Source: Acidobacteriota bacterium (GTDB lineage Bacteria > Acidobacteriota > Polarisedimenticolia > Polarisedimenticolales > Polarisedimenticolaceae). From it: DNA of 8,727 nucleotides. Shown piece by piece: positions 1-6,742 of the stretch (the stretch's first letter is position 1; each line of letters opens with the position of its first letter). The notes below the pieces were generated by a model. That model saw only the letters and a program-made list of their open reading frames with translations. It was not told the origin of the DNA and did no database searches. Where the stretch lies: positions 1,689 through 10,415 of the forward strand of contig WVWW01000274.1 in the NCBI GenBank assembly GCA_011773795.1, given 5' to 3'. The translations under genes and the position numbers were made by a program.

Positions 1-565
1 TGACGACCTCCTTGTTTCGGGCCAGCGCGCGCAACGCCAGCATGATCGCCGCGGCGTTGTTGTTCACGACGATGAATCCCGCCCCGGGAAACAGCTGCCG
101 CATCAATCCCTCGAGATGGCCCGACCGGCTGCCGCGGCGACCCTCGTCGAGGTCGTACTCGAGGTCGCTGTAGTACCGGGCGGTCCGCGCCAGGGTCGCG
201 GCCGCTTCGGAGGAGAGGATCGAGCGCCCCAGGTTGGTGTGGACCACGATGCCGGTCGCGTTGATCACACGCCGGGGCCTGGATTCGAGCAACACGGCAG
301 CCCGGGCCTCGACCTGGCGGGCCACGGCCCCCTCCTTGACGGCACGGTCGAGGGCTGCGCCCTCGAGCTGTCCGCTGACGATTCGTTCCCTGAGACGGCC
401 GATTTCGTCGCGGACTAGACGCCGGGTGAGATCCGGCCCGTATCTCCTGACGATGCGGGTGAAACGTTGCGAGTCCAGCACGCGCCCCACCTGGGGCAGT
501 CGTTCGAGGTTTGCCCGGCGGCCGGCCGGGGAGGTTTCGGCCCGTTTTTGTCGGCGTCGTTGCAT
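1..565 (-). CDS. selA: SelA, L-seryl-tRNA(Sec) selenium transferase, N-terminal part (cut by window edge)
   Basis: PLP-dependent cytoplasmic enzyme that converts seryl-tRNA(Sec) to selenocysteinyl-tRNA(Sec) using selenophosphate. The 188 visible residues carry SelA landmarks in order: the N-terminal tRNA-binding region with the LERLPQVGRVL segment (about 20-30), the INATGIVVHTNLGR block (101-114), the LEYDLDEGRRGSRSGHLEG block (135-153) and the VVNNNAAAIMLALRALA block (166-182). The family is about 460-470 aa long, so roughly 60% of the protein, including the PLP-binding lysine, lies beyond the left edge. I chose the ATG at 565 because AAGGA sits about 6 bases upstream and the family pattern starts soon after. 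The first 18 residues are an Arg-rich extension. It diverges from the gene at 632. The presence of SelA implies that the genome makes selenoproteins and should also hold selB, selC and selD, none of which is visible here. Confidence 0.93.
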   Translation of the reverse strand, partial: MQRRRQKRAETSPAGRRANLERLPQVGRVLDSQRFTRIVRRYGPDLTRRLVRDEIGRLRERIVSGQLEGAALDRAVKEGAVARQVEARAAVLLESRPRRVINATGIVVHTNLGRSILSSEAAATLARTARYYSDLEYDLDEGRRGSRSGHLEGLMRQLFPGAGFIVVNNNAAAIMLALRALARNKEVV

Positions 566-631
566 TGCGGGTCCTTCCCCCCTAACTTTAACAGTACACG
601 GGACTTTTTCCATCAACGCGAGGGCTTCGGG
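566..631. promoter_or_regulatory. Divergent promoter region between selA and the MXAN_5187-domain gene
   Basis: This 66-bp gap is clearly more AT-rich than its surroundings, especially 580-616. On the minus strand TAAAGT (585-590) preceded by TGT looks like an extended -10 for selA, and TTGATG (611-616) lies farther upstream, with wider than ideal spacing. On the plus strand TTGCAT (560-565) and TAACTT (583-588) are 17 bp apart and could serve the gene at 632; that -35 would overlap the selA start codon. GAGGG at 620-624 is a ribosome site 7 bases before the GTG at 632. The boxes are imperfect, so the general call is firmer than any single box. Confidence 0.4.
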
Positions 632-1210
632 GTGATCGAGCGACCCAGAACGGCAGAAGAGATCATCGAGGATGAACTCGAAGAGCTCGAGCTCAAGCTG
701 CGTCAGCTCAAGGTCCGCTACGACCAGTTCTTCCACGGCAGCGAGCGGTTGCCGCCGTGGTCGCTGCGCGGCCAGGTCGACCGGATGGTTCAGAAGTACC
801 TCCACGTCACCATGCGCGGCTTCGCCCACCGGTACCGCTTCAATAACCTGCTCTACCGCTATCAGTCGTACACCGAGCTCTGGGCGCGCAAGATGCGGAC
901 CCAGGAAGAGGGTGAGCGGCCGAGCCTGGCGGCCCGGCGCCAGCCCCAGGTCTCCGAGAAACTCGTGGCCCGGGCTCGCGTGGCCGATCCCAGATCGGAC
1001 CCCGACCGATTGCGCGAGATCTACGACAAGTTCGTCGAGTCGCGTGAGAAGACCGGCGCCAAGAAAAAGCCGGTGAGCTTCGACAAATTCGTCCGCGGCA
1101 TCGCCGGACAGGCGGCGCAGTTGCGAAAATCGTCCGGCTGCGCTGAAATTGAGCTTCGGCTCGTCGTCAAGAACGACGAAGTCCAACTGAAGGCTCGCCC
1201 CGGCAAGTGA
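632..1210 (+). CDS. MXAN_5187 C-terminal-domain-like protein, function unknown
   Basis: 192-aa soluble protein with no signal peptide or membrane segment. It opens with an acidic helix rich in Glu and Leu (about 8-30), followed by a YDQFFHGSERLPPW segment (30-43) and an aromatic/basic helix containing HRYRFNNLLYRYQSY. A linker leads to a second block (IYDKFVESREKTGAKKKPVS, then a KSSGC segment and a short beta-rich C-terminus). From memory this matches the domain annotated as 'MXAN_5187 C-terminal', found in myxobacteria and Acidobacteria; no biochemical role is known to me. The GTG start at 632 is chosen because GAGGG lies 7 bases upstream and the conserved helix begins right after. A longer frame from 467 would run back through selA. 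A TPR gene follows 23 bp downstream, so the two are probably cotranscribed. Confidence 0.75.
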   Translation: MIERPRTAEEIIEDELEELELKLRQLKVRYDQFFHGSERLPPWSLRGQVDRMVQKYLHVTMRGFAHRYRFNNLLYRYQSYTELWARKMRTQEEGERPSLAARRQPQVSEKLVARARVADPRSDPDRLREIYDKFVESREKTGAKKKPVSFDKFVRGIAGQAAQLRKSSGCAEIELRLVVKNDEVQLKARPGK

Positions 1211-1233
1211 TTTCCCGGGGCGCGGAGACAGTC

Positions 1234-2217
1234 ATGAAACGATCCCGTTGGCCCCTGGGCGTCGCCCTCGTGTTGATCCTCGCCCTCGTGGCCGCCCCCG
1301 CACCGGTCGCGCAGGAGCAGGAGAGCGGCGAGGCCAAGAAGGAAGCCAAAGCCAAAGCACGGGAGGCGCGCATCCAGGAGTACCTGCGCAAGAAGGAAGA
1401 ACGTCTCGCCCGTCGCGATGCCGAGGAAAAGCGCAAGCAGGAAGAGGCGGAGGCCCAACGCACCGCCGAGGCGCTGGCAGCCAGACAGGGGGCGCAGCAG
1501 ACCCCCGCGCCCCGGCCCGCGCCGCAGACGGCACCCCCCGCGGTGGCGGCACCGCCCGCGGCGGCGGCACCGACGCCGACCGACAAGGCGGCACTCAAGG
1601 CGGAGAAGAAGTTGGCCAAACAGGAGCGCCGCGACGCCAAACGGCGTGCGGCGCAGAGCGTCCTCCCCCGTCGCCTGGCGCAGACCCACGAGATGCTGCG
1701 CGCCTCCGATTTCGGCCAGGACCCGACCGTCGCCGGTTACCTCGAGCTGATCGGCACCGGCGAAGCGACGGCGCAGCAGATCGCGGCCTTCGGCAACTTC
1801 CTCGGGCAGGCGGGGCGAGCTCGGACCGCGCTGGAGTACTACGACCTCGCGCTGTCGCTCGACGATCAGGACACGACGATCTGGATCAACGCCGGCACGC
1901 TGCAACGACAGGTCGGCAACCTCGGTGCCGCGGCCGGGGCCTATACGGAAGCGCTGACCATCAATCCCAACCTCGCCTATGCCCACTACAACCTGGGCGC
2001 CGTGCTGGACGAGATGGGCGAGTACGACGGCTCGATCGAGGAGTACAAGATCGCGCTGACGCTGGATCCGACGCTGGGCGACCCCGCGTACAACCCCCAG
2101 GCAGCCAACAACGAGAAGCTCCTGGCCGTCCGGATGATGCTCTACAAGGAGCAGTCGGGGAGCCTCGGGCTGCCGCTCGTGACCGTCCCGAAGGGCGAGC
2201 TCGACGACGGGAAATAG
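1234..2217 (+). CDS. Exported TPR-repeat protein with charged helix and Ala/Pro linker
   Basis: 327-aa protein. The N-terminus (basic MKRSR, then a hydrophobic stretch to about residue 24, ending near APVAQ) reads as a signal peptide, so the product is probably periplasmic. Next come a Lys/Glu/Arg/Ala-rich helix, probably coiled coil (about 30-85), an Ala/Pro linker (about 90-115), and a second basic helix (KAALKAEKKLAKQERRDAKR). About three TPR units occupy 185-280, recognisable from the ALEYYDLALSLDD, AYTEALTINPNLAYAHYNLG and SIEEYKIALTLDP pieces. A C-terminal tail with YNPQAANNEKLLAVRMMLY follows. TPRs usually bind other proteins; no catalytic motif is seen. GGAG (1224-1227) lies 6 bases before the ATG at 1234, which is preferred over an upstream ATG at 1207 because it has the ribosome site and makes the signal peptide start cleanly. 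Probably in one transcript with the gene at 632. Confidence 0.8.
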   Translation: MKRSRWPLGVALVLILALVAAPAPVAQEQESGEAKKEAKAKAREARIQEYLRKKEERLARRDAEEKRKQEEAEAQRTAEALAARQGAQQTPAPRPAPQTAPPAVAAPPAAAAPTPTDKAALKAEKKLAKQERRDAKRRAAQSVLPRRLAQTHEMLRASDFGQDPTVAGYLELIGTGEATAQQIAAFGNFLGQAGRARTALEYYDLALSLDDQDTTIWINAGTLQRQVGNLGAAAGAYTEALTINPNLAYAHYNLGAVLDEMGEYDGSIEEYKIALTLDPTLGDPAYNPQAANNEKLLAVRMMLYKEQSGSLGLPLVTVPKGELDDGK

Positions 2218-2223
2218 CCCTCA

Positions 2224-2246
2224 CCGACTGCTAGAATCGGCCGCCT
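2224..2246 (+). promoter_or_regulatory. Extended -10 promoter, nearly leaderless start of the gene at 2247
   Basis: TGC followed by TAGAAT (2232-2237) forms an extended -10 box. With normal spacing transcription would start near 2244, leaving about 3 bases before the ATG at 2247. No purine-rich ribosome site precedes that ATG, which fits a leaderless message. No good -35 is visible. Read-through from the upstream TPR gene, whose stop is 29 bp away, is also possible. Confidence 0.45.
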
Positions 2247-2996
2247 ATGTTGACGCTACGCCGCCGCTGGCCGGTCGCCATCCTGATCGTTTACGGCGTC
2301 ACGCAGATCCACGCCTGGGCTCCCGAAACACGCGTCCGCATGACCGACGAGGCGGTGCGGTTCATGCCGCCGTCGCTGCGCCTGGCGCTCGAGAAACACC
2401 GGACCGAGCTCCTGCGTGGCGTCCTCAACCCGATGAAGAACGAGGACGGTCCCACGCACCGCGCGACGGATGGCGGGACGCTGGACGAGAGCGTCGAGAT
2501 CGAGGCGGCCAAGTTGTTGACGCTGCTGCGCGAGAAGACCCCGTTCGCCAGGATCGCCGAGCAGTTCGGCACGCTGGCGCACTACGTCTTTGACAGCGGC
2601 TTCCCGCCCGGTGTCAGCGAGGACGGTGAAGATCGGTACCAGCATTTTTCTCAGTTCTGCGAGGGGCGGCGCGAGCGCTTCCCGCTCGTGTTTTACGGCC
2701 ACGCAAACGACCGGCTCACCGAGCGGGACTACCGCGGCTATGCCCGCGAGGTCATCGAGCGGTCGCGGGAAAGCGACCGGCAGTTGGCCTTCGCCTACGA
2801 GCGATACGCCGAGCACGGGCACGCCTCCGCATTCGACGACCGTTCGGTGCCGTTCGCGGTGGGCTCGCTGTCCTACTCACATAGCGTCAACGACGTCGTG
2901 CGTGTCTGGCTGACCGTCTGGGAGAACGCTCCCGGCGACATGGGACGCACCCCTTATCGAGACACATCCAGGAAGAAGGAACCGGGGAGACCCTGA
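2247..2996 (+). CDS. Exported protein resembling zinc-dependent phospholipase C / S1-P1 nuclease fold
   Basis: 249-aa protein. Residues 1-23 (three Arg, a hydrophobic core, ending IHA) form a probable signal peptide; cleavage would expose Trp24. In zinc-dependent phospholipases C and S1/P1 nucleases the mature N-terminal Trp is a zinc ligand, and the helix after it has a THR-type motif. Here that segment reads WAPETRVRMTDEAV, with Arg where the His is expected. Further candidate ligands are Asp67 and His71 (NEDGPTHRA), His112 and Asp116 (LAHYVFDSG, the H-x3-D pattern), His133 (YQHFSQF), His152 and His202. The pattern supports the fold, but loss of the first His and the absence of a P-L-H end to the H-x3-D motif make hydrolase activity uncertain. 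It could instead be a degenerate or binding-only member. Its TGA overlaps the purH ATG by one base, which suggests coupled translation. Confidence 0.5.
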   Translation: MLTLRRRWPVAILIVYGVTQIHAWAPETRVRMTDEAVRFMPPSLRLALEKHRTELLRGVLNPMKNEDGPTHRATDGGTLDESVEIEAAKLLTLLREKTPFARIAEQFGTLAHYVFDSGFPPGVSEDGEDRYQHFSQFCEGRRERFPLVFYGHANDRLTERDYRGYAREVIERSRESDRQLAFAYERYAEHGHASAFDDRSVPFAVGSLSYSHSVNDVVRVWLTVWENAPGDMGRTPYRDTSRKKEPGRP

Positions 2997-4558
2997 TGGA
3001 CGGAAAGATCCGGCGAGCCCTGCTCAGCGTTTTCGACAAGGACGGCATCCTCGACCTGGCGCGAGCCCTCGCCGACCGGGGGGTCGAGATCCTCTCCAGC
3101 GGAGGCACCGCACGCCTGCTGGACGAGAACGGCGTTTCGGTCACCGCGGTGCCGGATTACACCGGCTTCCCCGAGATGCTCGACGGGCGCGTCAAGACGC
3201 TGCACCCGAAGATCCACGGCGGGATCCTCGCGCTTCGTGACAACGCCCGACACGTCGACGATCTCGCCAAGAACGGGATCGAGCCGATCGATCTCGTCGT
3301 CGTGAACCTGTACCCGTTCGAGAAGACCGCCCGTACCGAGGGCATCTCGCTCTCCGACGTGATCGAGATGATCGACATCGGCGGGCCCACGATGGTTCGG
3401 GCCGCGGCGAAGAACTACGCCCACGTCGGCATCGTGGTCGATCCCACGGACTACCCTGCCGTCATCGAAGAGCTGACGTCGGACGGGGCCCTGTCGGACG
3501 CGACGCGTCAACGTCTGGCGGTGAAGGCCTTCCGGCACACCTCGCAATACGACACCGCGGTGCACGCCTACCTGTCCCGCATCGAGAACGGGAACGGCGA
3601 GACCGACGAGATGCCGGGCAGGCTCTCGATCGACTTCGTCAAGGCGCAGGAGCTGCGCTACGGCGAGAACCCGCACCAGCGCGCGGCCTTCTACCGGGAG
3701 CCCGCGGCGACCGGTCTCAGCCTGGCATCGGCAAAACAACTCCAGGGCAAGGAGCTCTCCTTCAACAACATCCTCGACTTCGACGCCGCCCTCGGCGTCG
3801 TCGCCGAGCTCGACCGCGGGGCCTGCGCGATCATCAAGCACGGCAACCCCTGCGGGGCGGCGCTCGGATCGGACCCGCGCATCGCGTTCGACCGCGCGCT
3901 CGAGTGCGATCCGCTGAGCGCCTTCGGCGGCGTGATCGCTTTCAACCGCGGCGTCGACGGGCGCGCGGCGGAGGCGATCGCCGAGCATTTCTTCGAGGGT
4001 GTCATCGCGCCCTGCTTCGACGGTGAGGCGCGGGAGACGCTGAAGCGCAAGAAGAAGCTGCGCCTGCTGGAAACGGGAGACCTCGCCGGCGTGCGGCGGG
4101 AAGGGCTGGATCTACGCCGCGTGAGCGGCGGCCTGCTGGCGCAGAACTGGGATCGGCTGGACGAGAACGTTCGCGACGCCAAGGTGGTCACCAAGAAAGC
4201 ACCGACGGAGGAGCAGTGGCAGGCGCTGGAATTCGCCTGGGTCATCTGCAAGCACGTCAAATCGAATGCGATCGTCTATACCGACGCCAAGCGCACGATC
4301 GGGATCGGTGCGGGTCAGATGAGTCGTGTCGACTCGGCGCGTCTCGGTGTCGAGAAAGCACGCTCGCCGGTGCAGGACAGCGTCATGGCTTCGGACGCGT
4401 TCTTCCCCTTCCGTGACGGGATCGACGCCGCGGCCGGGGCGGGGGTGGCGGCAGTCATCCAGCCCGGCGGGTCCATCCGCGACGAGGACGTGATCGCCGC
4501 CGCGGACGAGCACGGGCTCGCGATGGTGTTCACCGGGCGCCGGCACTTCCGGCATTGA
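2996..4558 (+). CDS. purH: PurH, bifunctional AICAR transformylase / IMP cyclohydrolase
   Basis: 520 aa, close to the usual 510-530. It catalyses the last two steps of IMP synthesis: formylation of AICAR with 10-formyl-THF, then ring closure, in the cytoplasm. The N-terminal cyclohydrolase (MGS-like) domain shows SSGGTARLL, the KTLHPKIHGG loop starting at Lys67, DLVVVNLYPF and IDIGGPTMVRAAAKN. The transformylase domain shows RYGENPHQ (221-228), KELSFNN, the catalytic KHGNPCG with Lys281 and His282, SAFGG, KSNAIV, GIGAGQMSRVDS, SDAFFPF, IQPGGSIRD and the C-terminal MVFTGRRHFRH. All motifs expected for a working enzyme are present. GGGGAG about 6 bases before the ATG is a good ribosome site. 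The start codon shares its A with the stop of the exported protein upstream (TGATG), so expression is probably tied to that unrelated-looking gene. Confidence 0.98.
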   Translation: MDGKIRRALLSVFDKDGILDLARALADRGVEILSSGGTARLLDENGVSVTAVPDYTGFPEMLDGRVKTLHPKIHGGILALRDNARHVDDLAKNGIEPIDLVVVNLYPFEKTARTEGISLSDVIEMIDIGGPTMVRAAAKNYAHVGIVVDPTDYPAVIEELTSDGALSDATRQRLAVKAFRHTSQYDTAVHAYLSRIENGNGETDEMPGRLSIDFVKAQELRYGENPHQRAAFYREPAATGLSLASAKQLQGKELSFNNILDFDAALGVVAELDRGACAIIKHGNPCGAALGSDPRIAFDRALECDPLSAFGGVIAFNRGVDGRAAEAIAEHFFEGVIAPCFDGEARETLKRKKKLRLLETGDLAGVRREGLDLRRVSGGLLAQNWDRLDENVRDAKVVTKKAPTEEQWQALEFAWVICKHVKSNAIVYTDAKRTIGIGAGQMSRVDSARLGVEKARSPVQDSVMASDAFFPFRDGIDAAAGAGVAAVIQPGGSIRDEDVIAAADEHGLAMVFTGRRHFRH

Positions 4559-4561
4559 TCG

Positions 4562-4580
4562 GGCCTCAGTCGTCGAGGCC
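4562..4580. terminator. Small inverted repeat at the purH / TPR convergence, weak terminator candidate
   Basis: GGCCTC (4562-4567) and GAGGCC (4575-4580) form a perfect 6-bp stem with a 7-base loop, starting four bases after the purH stop and running into the 3' end of the opposing gene. There is no T-run on either side, so a rho-independent terminator is not established. The position between two convergent stops is what makes it worth recording. Confidence 0.2.
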
Positions 4581-6380
4581 GCGTAGCTTCATCGACGCGA
4601 GGGCTCGCTGGAATCCACTACGGCGCGTTCCGCTTTCGCACGTGTCGCACAGTGCCAGGGCCATCCGAACGTCGGCGTCTTCGGGATCGATCTGAGCGGC
4701 TTCGTTGAAGTGCTTCTTCGCCATGTCGCAATGCCCGGAGCGAAGCGCCTGCAGGCCCATGTTGAACCAGCCGTTCTCCTGGTAGCGCTCGATGCGGATG
4801 CGGTCCTCTTCGCTGTCCTGGGGTAGGCGGTAGAACATCTGCAGCGCCGAACGGAACTCCCCGTCGCGGAACAGCGAGGTCGCCGCCAGCCACTGTTGCT
4901 GGACCTCCTGCTCGGACCGGTAGTTCTCGGTGGCCGCCTCCATCTTCGAGGTCGCCTCGAAGTGGCCGGGTTCCTGCTCGAGAATCGCGTTGAACGCGAT
5001 GATCGCCTGCGCGTAGTCGCCCTCGTCGAAGGCTGCGTTTCCACGCGCGAGGAGTGTCGCCACAGCCTCGACGGGCTCCGTCTCGACGGGCGCGGGTGCG
5101 GGCTCGGCCGGGGCCGGCTCCGTCTCGACAGCCGCCGCCTCGGCGGGCGCCGCGGCGGCCGGCGGGTTCGCGGCGGCCGCGGGCTCCGGCGGCTCGGTGG
5201 TAGACGCTGAATTCAGTTTGAGCCAGAACCCGACACCGGCCACGATGAGGATGCCCACGACGACCCCGATCACGGTCCAGCGCGTCTTCGAGCCGGCGCC
5301 ATGGAGCTGCGGCAGCTTGATGCCCTTGGTCGGCGTGGCCGCTTCGTCGTCGAGGAGTTCGTCCTCGAGCGGCTCGTCGAACTCGGTGCCGAAGTCGTCG
5401 TCGGGAAAGTCGTCGAGCACGGTGTCTTCGATCGGCATCTCGGCAACGGCCGGCTCGGGGGCGACGGGCGGAGCCGTCTCCACGGTCGCAGCCGCTGCCG
5501 TGGCGCTCCCGTCCGGGGCGTCCGCGGCGAGATCGAACTCGCCGGGTGCGCCGTCGTGATCGGGCGCGTCGAGGTCGGCGACGTCGACGTTCTCCGTCGT
5601 CGGTGGTACGGCGCCCTCGAGTCGTTCTTGAAGCTCGAGGGCCTCCGCGTTGGCCTCGTCGAGGATGAAGACCCGTTTGAGGGCGGCGCGTGCCGTCTCG
5701 GCATCCCCCCTCGCGTGGGCGGCGCGCGCCTCGTTCACGAGGTCCTGGACGCGGTTGTCCAGCTCGGCGGCGCCGGCGCCTGTCGTGGTGGCGGCAGGCG
5801 GGGCGCCGTCGAGGATCCCCTCGACGACCGGAGCTTCCGTCTCGGGCAGCGCCTCACCGACGACCACCGGCTCTTCGGGTGGCGCCTCGGGGACCACTCC
5901 GTCGACCTGGAGAGATTCGGGCGCGTCCCCGAAATCGATGCCCTCGGCCTGGCGGTTCGGGTCGGGGATCTCGGCCGGGGGAAGATCGAGATCGAGATTC
6001 GGCAGCTCGAATTCAAGGTCATCCAGTGGCTCGGCCGCTGCGGACGGTTCGGCTGCCGCAGCCGGCGCCGCCGGTGCTCCGGCGGGCGCGGACTCGGGTT
6101 CCACCGCGGGCGCGGCCAGGGTGGCGGCGTCCGGCTCGGGCGCGGTCTGCTGCGGCTCCGGCGGCGCCGGCTCGGTCGACGGGGTGGCGGCACCCGCTTG
6201 GCCGGAGCCGTCCGCCGTCAGCAGCTCGCACAAACGGATGCCTTCGCTGGCCCGCTCATCCGCAGGATCGTTCGCGAGGATTTGCCGCCAGGTGGCCAGC
6301 GCCTCCTCGAATTTGCCCTGCAGGTACTGAGCCGAGGCCTGCTGGTGGAGACTCTCGTTGGATTGATCCGTCGTTTCCAT
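4566..6380 (-). CDS. Large TPR protein with central transmembrane anchor
   Basis: 604 aa. A cytoplasmic TPR-like unit starts at the N-terminus (8-41, with YLQGKFEEALATWRQILAND). A long acidic Ala/Pro/Glu-rich stretch follows (about 60-205), interrupted by a second TPR-like segment at 208-256 (ARAAHARGDAETARAALKRV). After another acidic stretch a basic patch (KTRW) precedes one transmembrane helix at 368-389. Positive charges on its N-terminal side suggest N-in, C-out topology. Beyond it lie an Ala/Pro/Glu linker (to about 438) and a periplasmic TPR block (440-604, GNAAFDEGDYAQAIIAFNAI, then FNMGLQALRSGHCDMAKKHF). Cys residues near the C-terminus (LALCDTCESG) form a CxxC that could be a disulfide. 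No catalytic motif is seen. It has its own sigma-70-like promoter and a GGAAGG ribosome site a few bases before the ATG. Probably a scaffold joining cytoplasm and envelope; the function is unknown. Confidence 0.8.
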   Translation of the reverse strand: METTDQSNESLHQQASAQYLQGKFEEALATWRQILANDPADERASEGIRLCELLTADGSGQAGAATPSTEPAPPEPQQTAPEPDAATLAAPAVEPESAPAGAPAAPAAAAEPSAAAEPLDDLEFELPNLDLDLPPAEIPDPNRQAEGIDFGDAPESLQVDGVVPEAPPEEPVVVGEALPETEAPVVEGILDGAPPAATTTGAGAAELDNRVQDLVNEARAAHARGDAETARAALKRVFILDEANAEALELQERLEGAVPPTTENVDVADLDAPDHDGAPGEFDLAADAPDGSATAAAATVETAPPVAPEPAVAEMPIEDTVLDDFPDDDFGTEFDEPLEDELLDDEAATPTKGIKLPQLHGAGSKTRWTVIGVVVGILIVAGVGFWLKLNSASTTEPPEPAAAANPPAAAAPAEAAAVETEPAPAEPAPAPVETEPVEAVATLLARGNAAFDEGDYAQAIIAFNAILEQEPGHFEATSKMEAATENYRSEQEVQQQWLAATSLFRDGEFRSALQMFYRLPQDSEEDRIRIERYQENGWFNMGLQALRSGHCDMAKKHFNEAAQIDPEDADVRMALALCDTCESGTRRSGFQRALASMKLRGLDD

Positions 6381-6409
6381 AACCCCTTCCCATGTGGCTC
6401 ACGAGACGC

Positions 6410-6445
6410 CTTGACGAATATAGGTTCGCCAAAAAGGGGCTGCAA
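6410..6445 (-). promoter_or_regulatory. Sigma-70-like promoter of the 604-aa TPR gene
   Basis: Reading leftward, TTGCAG (6445-6440) is followed after exactly 17 bp by TATATT (6422-6417). That predicts a start near 6410 and a leader of about 30 bases containing GGAAGGGG just before the ATG at 6380. This is the best-formed conventional promoter in the window. The AT-rich 95-bp gap 6381-6475 contrasts with the GC-rich coding DNA on both sides. Confidence 0.6.
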
Positions 6446-6451
6446 TTGCAG
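6440..6451. promoter_or_regulatory. 12-bp perfect palindrome over the -35 box, possible operator
   Basis: CTGCAATTGCAG is a perfect 12-bp palindrome whose left half is the -35 hexamer (TTGCAG on the minus strand). A symmetric site in this position is typical of a dimeric repressor or activator site. A second, 10-bp palindrome AAAAGCTTTT sits just outside at 6454-6463, between the promoter and the end of the YHS-like gene. The operator role is inferred from position and symmetry only. Confidence 0.35.
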
Positions 6452-6475
6452 GAAAAAGCTTTTGTTTTGTTACGT

Positions 6476-6742
6476 TTAGCGGCCTTTTTGCGCGGCGAAA
6501 TGCTTCTCGCGGCAGGCCTCGGAACAGAAGAAGAGTTCCTCACCGCCTTCTGCGGCCACGATCGCACGGGACCGCGGAAGGAACGTGTTACAGACCCGGT
6601 CGCGGACCATCGGATCGCCGGAACCGGCTCGGGGGGCGCCACGCCGGGGGGCGGCGGCGCTCTCCGGCTTGCGCTTGTTTCGCCGCATCCACCAGATCGC
6701 CGCGACGAGCGCGGCAAGGAAGAGAAGCAGCCGCCGGATCAC
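6476..6742 (-). CDS. Small membrane-anchored YHS/TRASH-like metal-binding protein
   Basis: 88 aa, starting at a GTG whose GTGA overlaps the stop of the TPR gene upstream by 4 bases, so translation is coupled. Residues 2-19 (IRRLLLFLAALVAAIWWM) form one transmembrane helix at the very N-terminus, followed by a basic MRRNKRK segment, an Ala/Arg/Gly linker, and a C-terminal domain with VRDRVCNTFLPRSRA, then FFCSEACREKHF. Cys51 followed by C-x3-C (Cys73, Cys77) is the pattern of YHS/TRASH-type domains, which bind metal ions in other proteins. The expected D-P-V-C-G here reads D-R-V-C-N. The positive charge after the helix suggests that the domain is cytoplasmic. The same frame stays open farther upstream, to 7075, but that stretch overlaps the TPR gene and is not used. 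Confidence 0.7.
   Translation of the reverse strand: MIRRLLLFLAALVAAIWWMRRNKRKPESAAAPRRGAPRAGSGDPMVRDRVCNTFLPRSRAIVAAEGGEELFFCSEACREKHFAAQKGR

Noticed and set aside
467..631. Upstream extension of the MXAN_5187-domain frame
   Set aside because: It runs antisense through the selA N-terminus; the GTG at 632 has a ribosome site and starts the conserved helix.
1021..1986. 321-codon minus-strand frame across the MXAN_5187 and TPR genes
   Set aside because: The product is low-complexity Arg/Leu/Gly with no motif, and both genes under it have convincing products and ribosome sites.
2954..3988. 344-codon minus-strand frame inside purH
   Set aside because: purH is certain on the plus strand; the antisense product has no recognisable domain.
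5301..6479. 392-codon open frame on the plus strand opposite the large TPR gene
   Set aside because: It is the antisense of a real gene, rich in Arg/Gly low-complexity sequence with no domain. High GC makes long antisense frames common.
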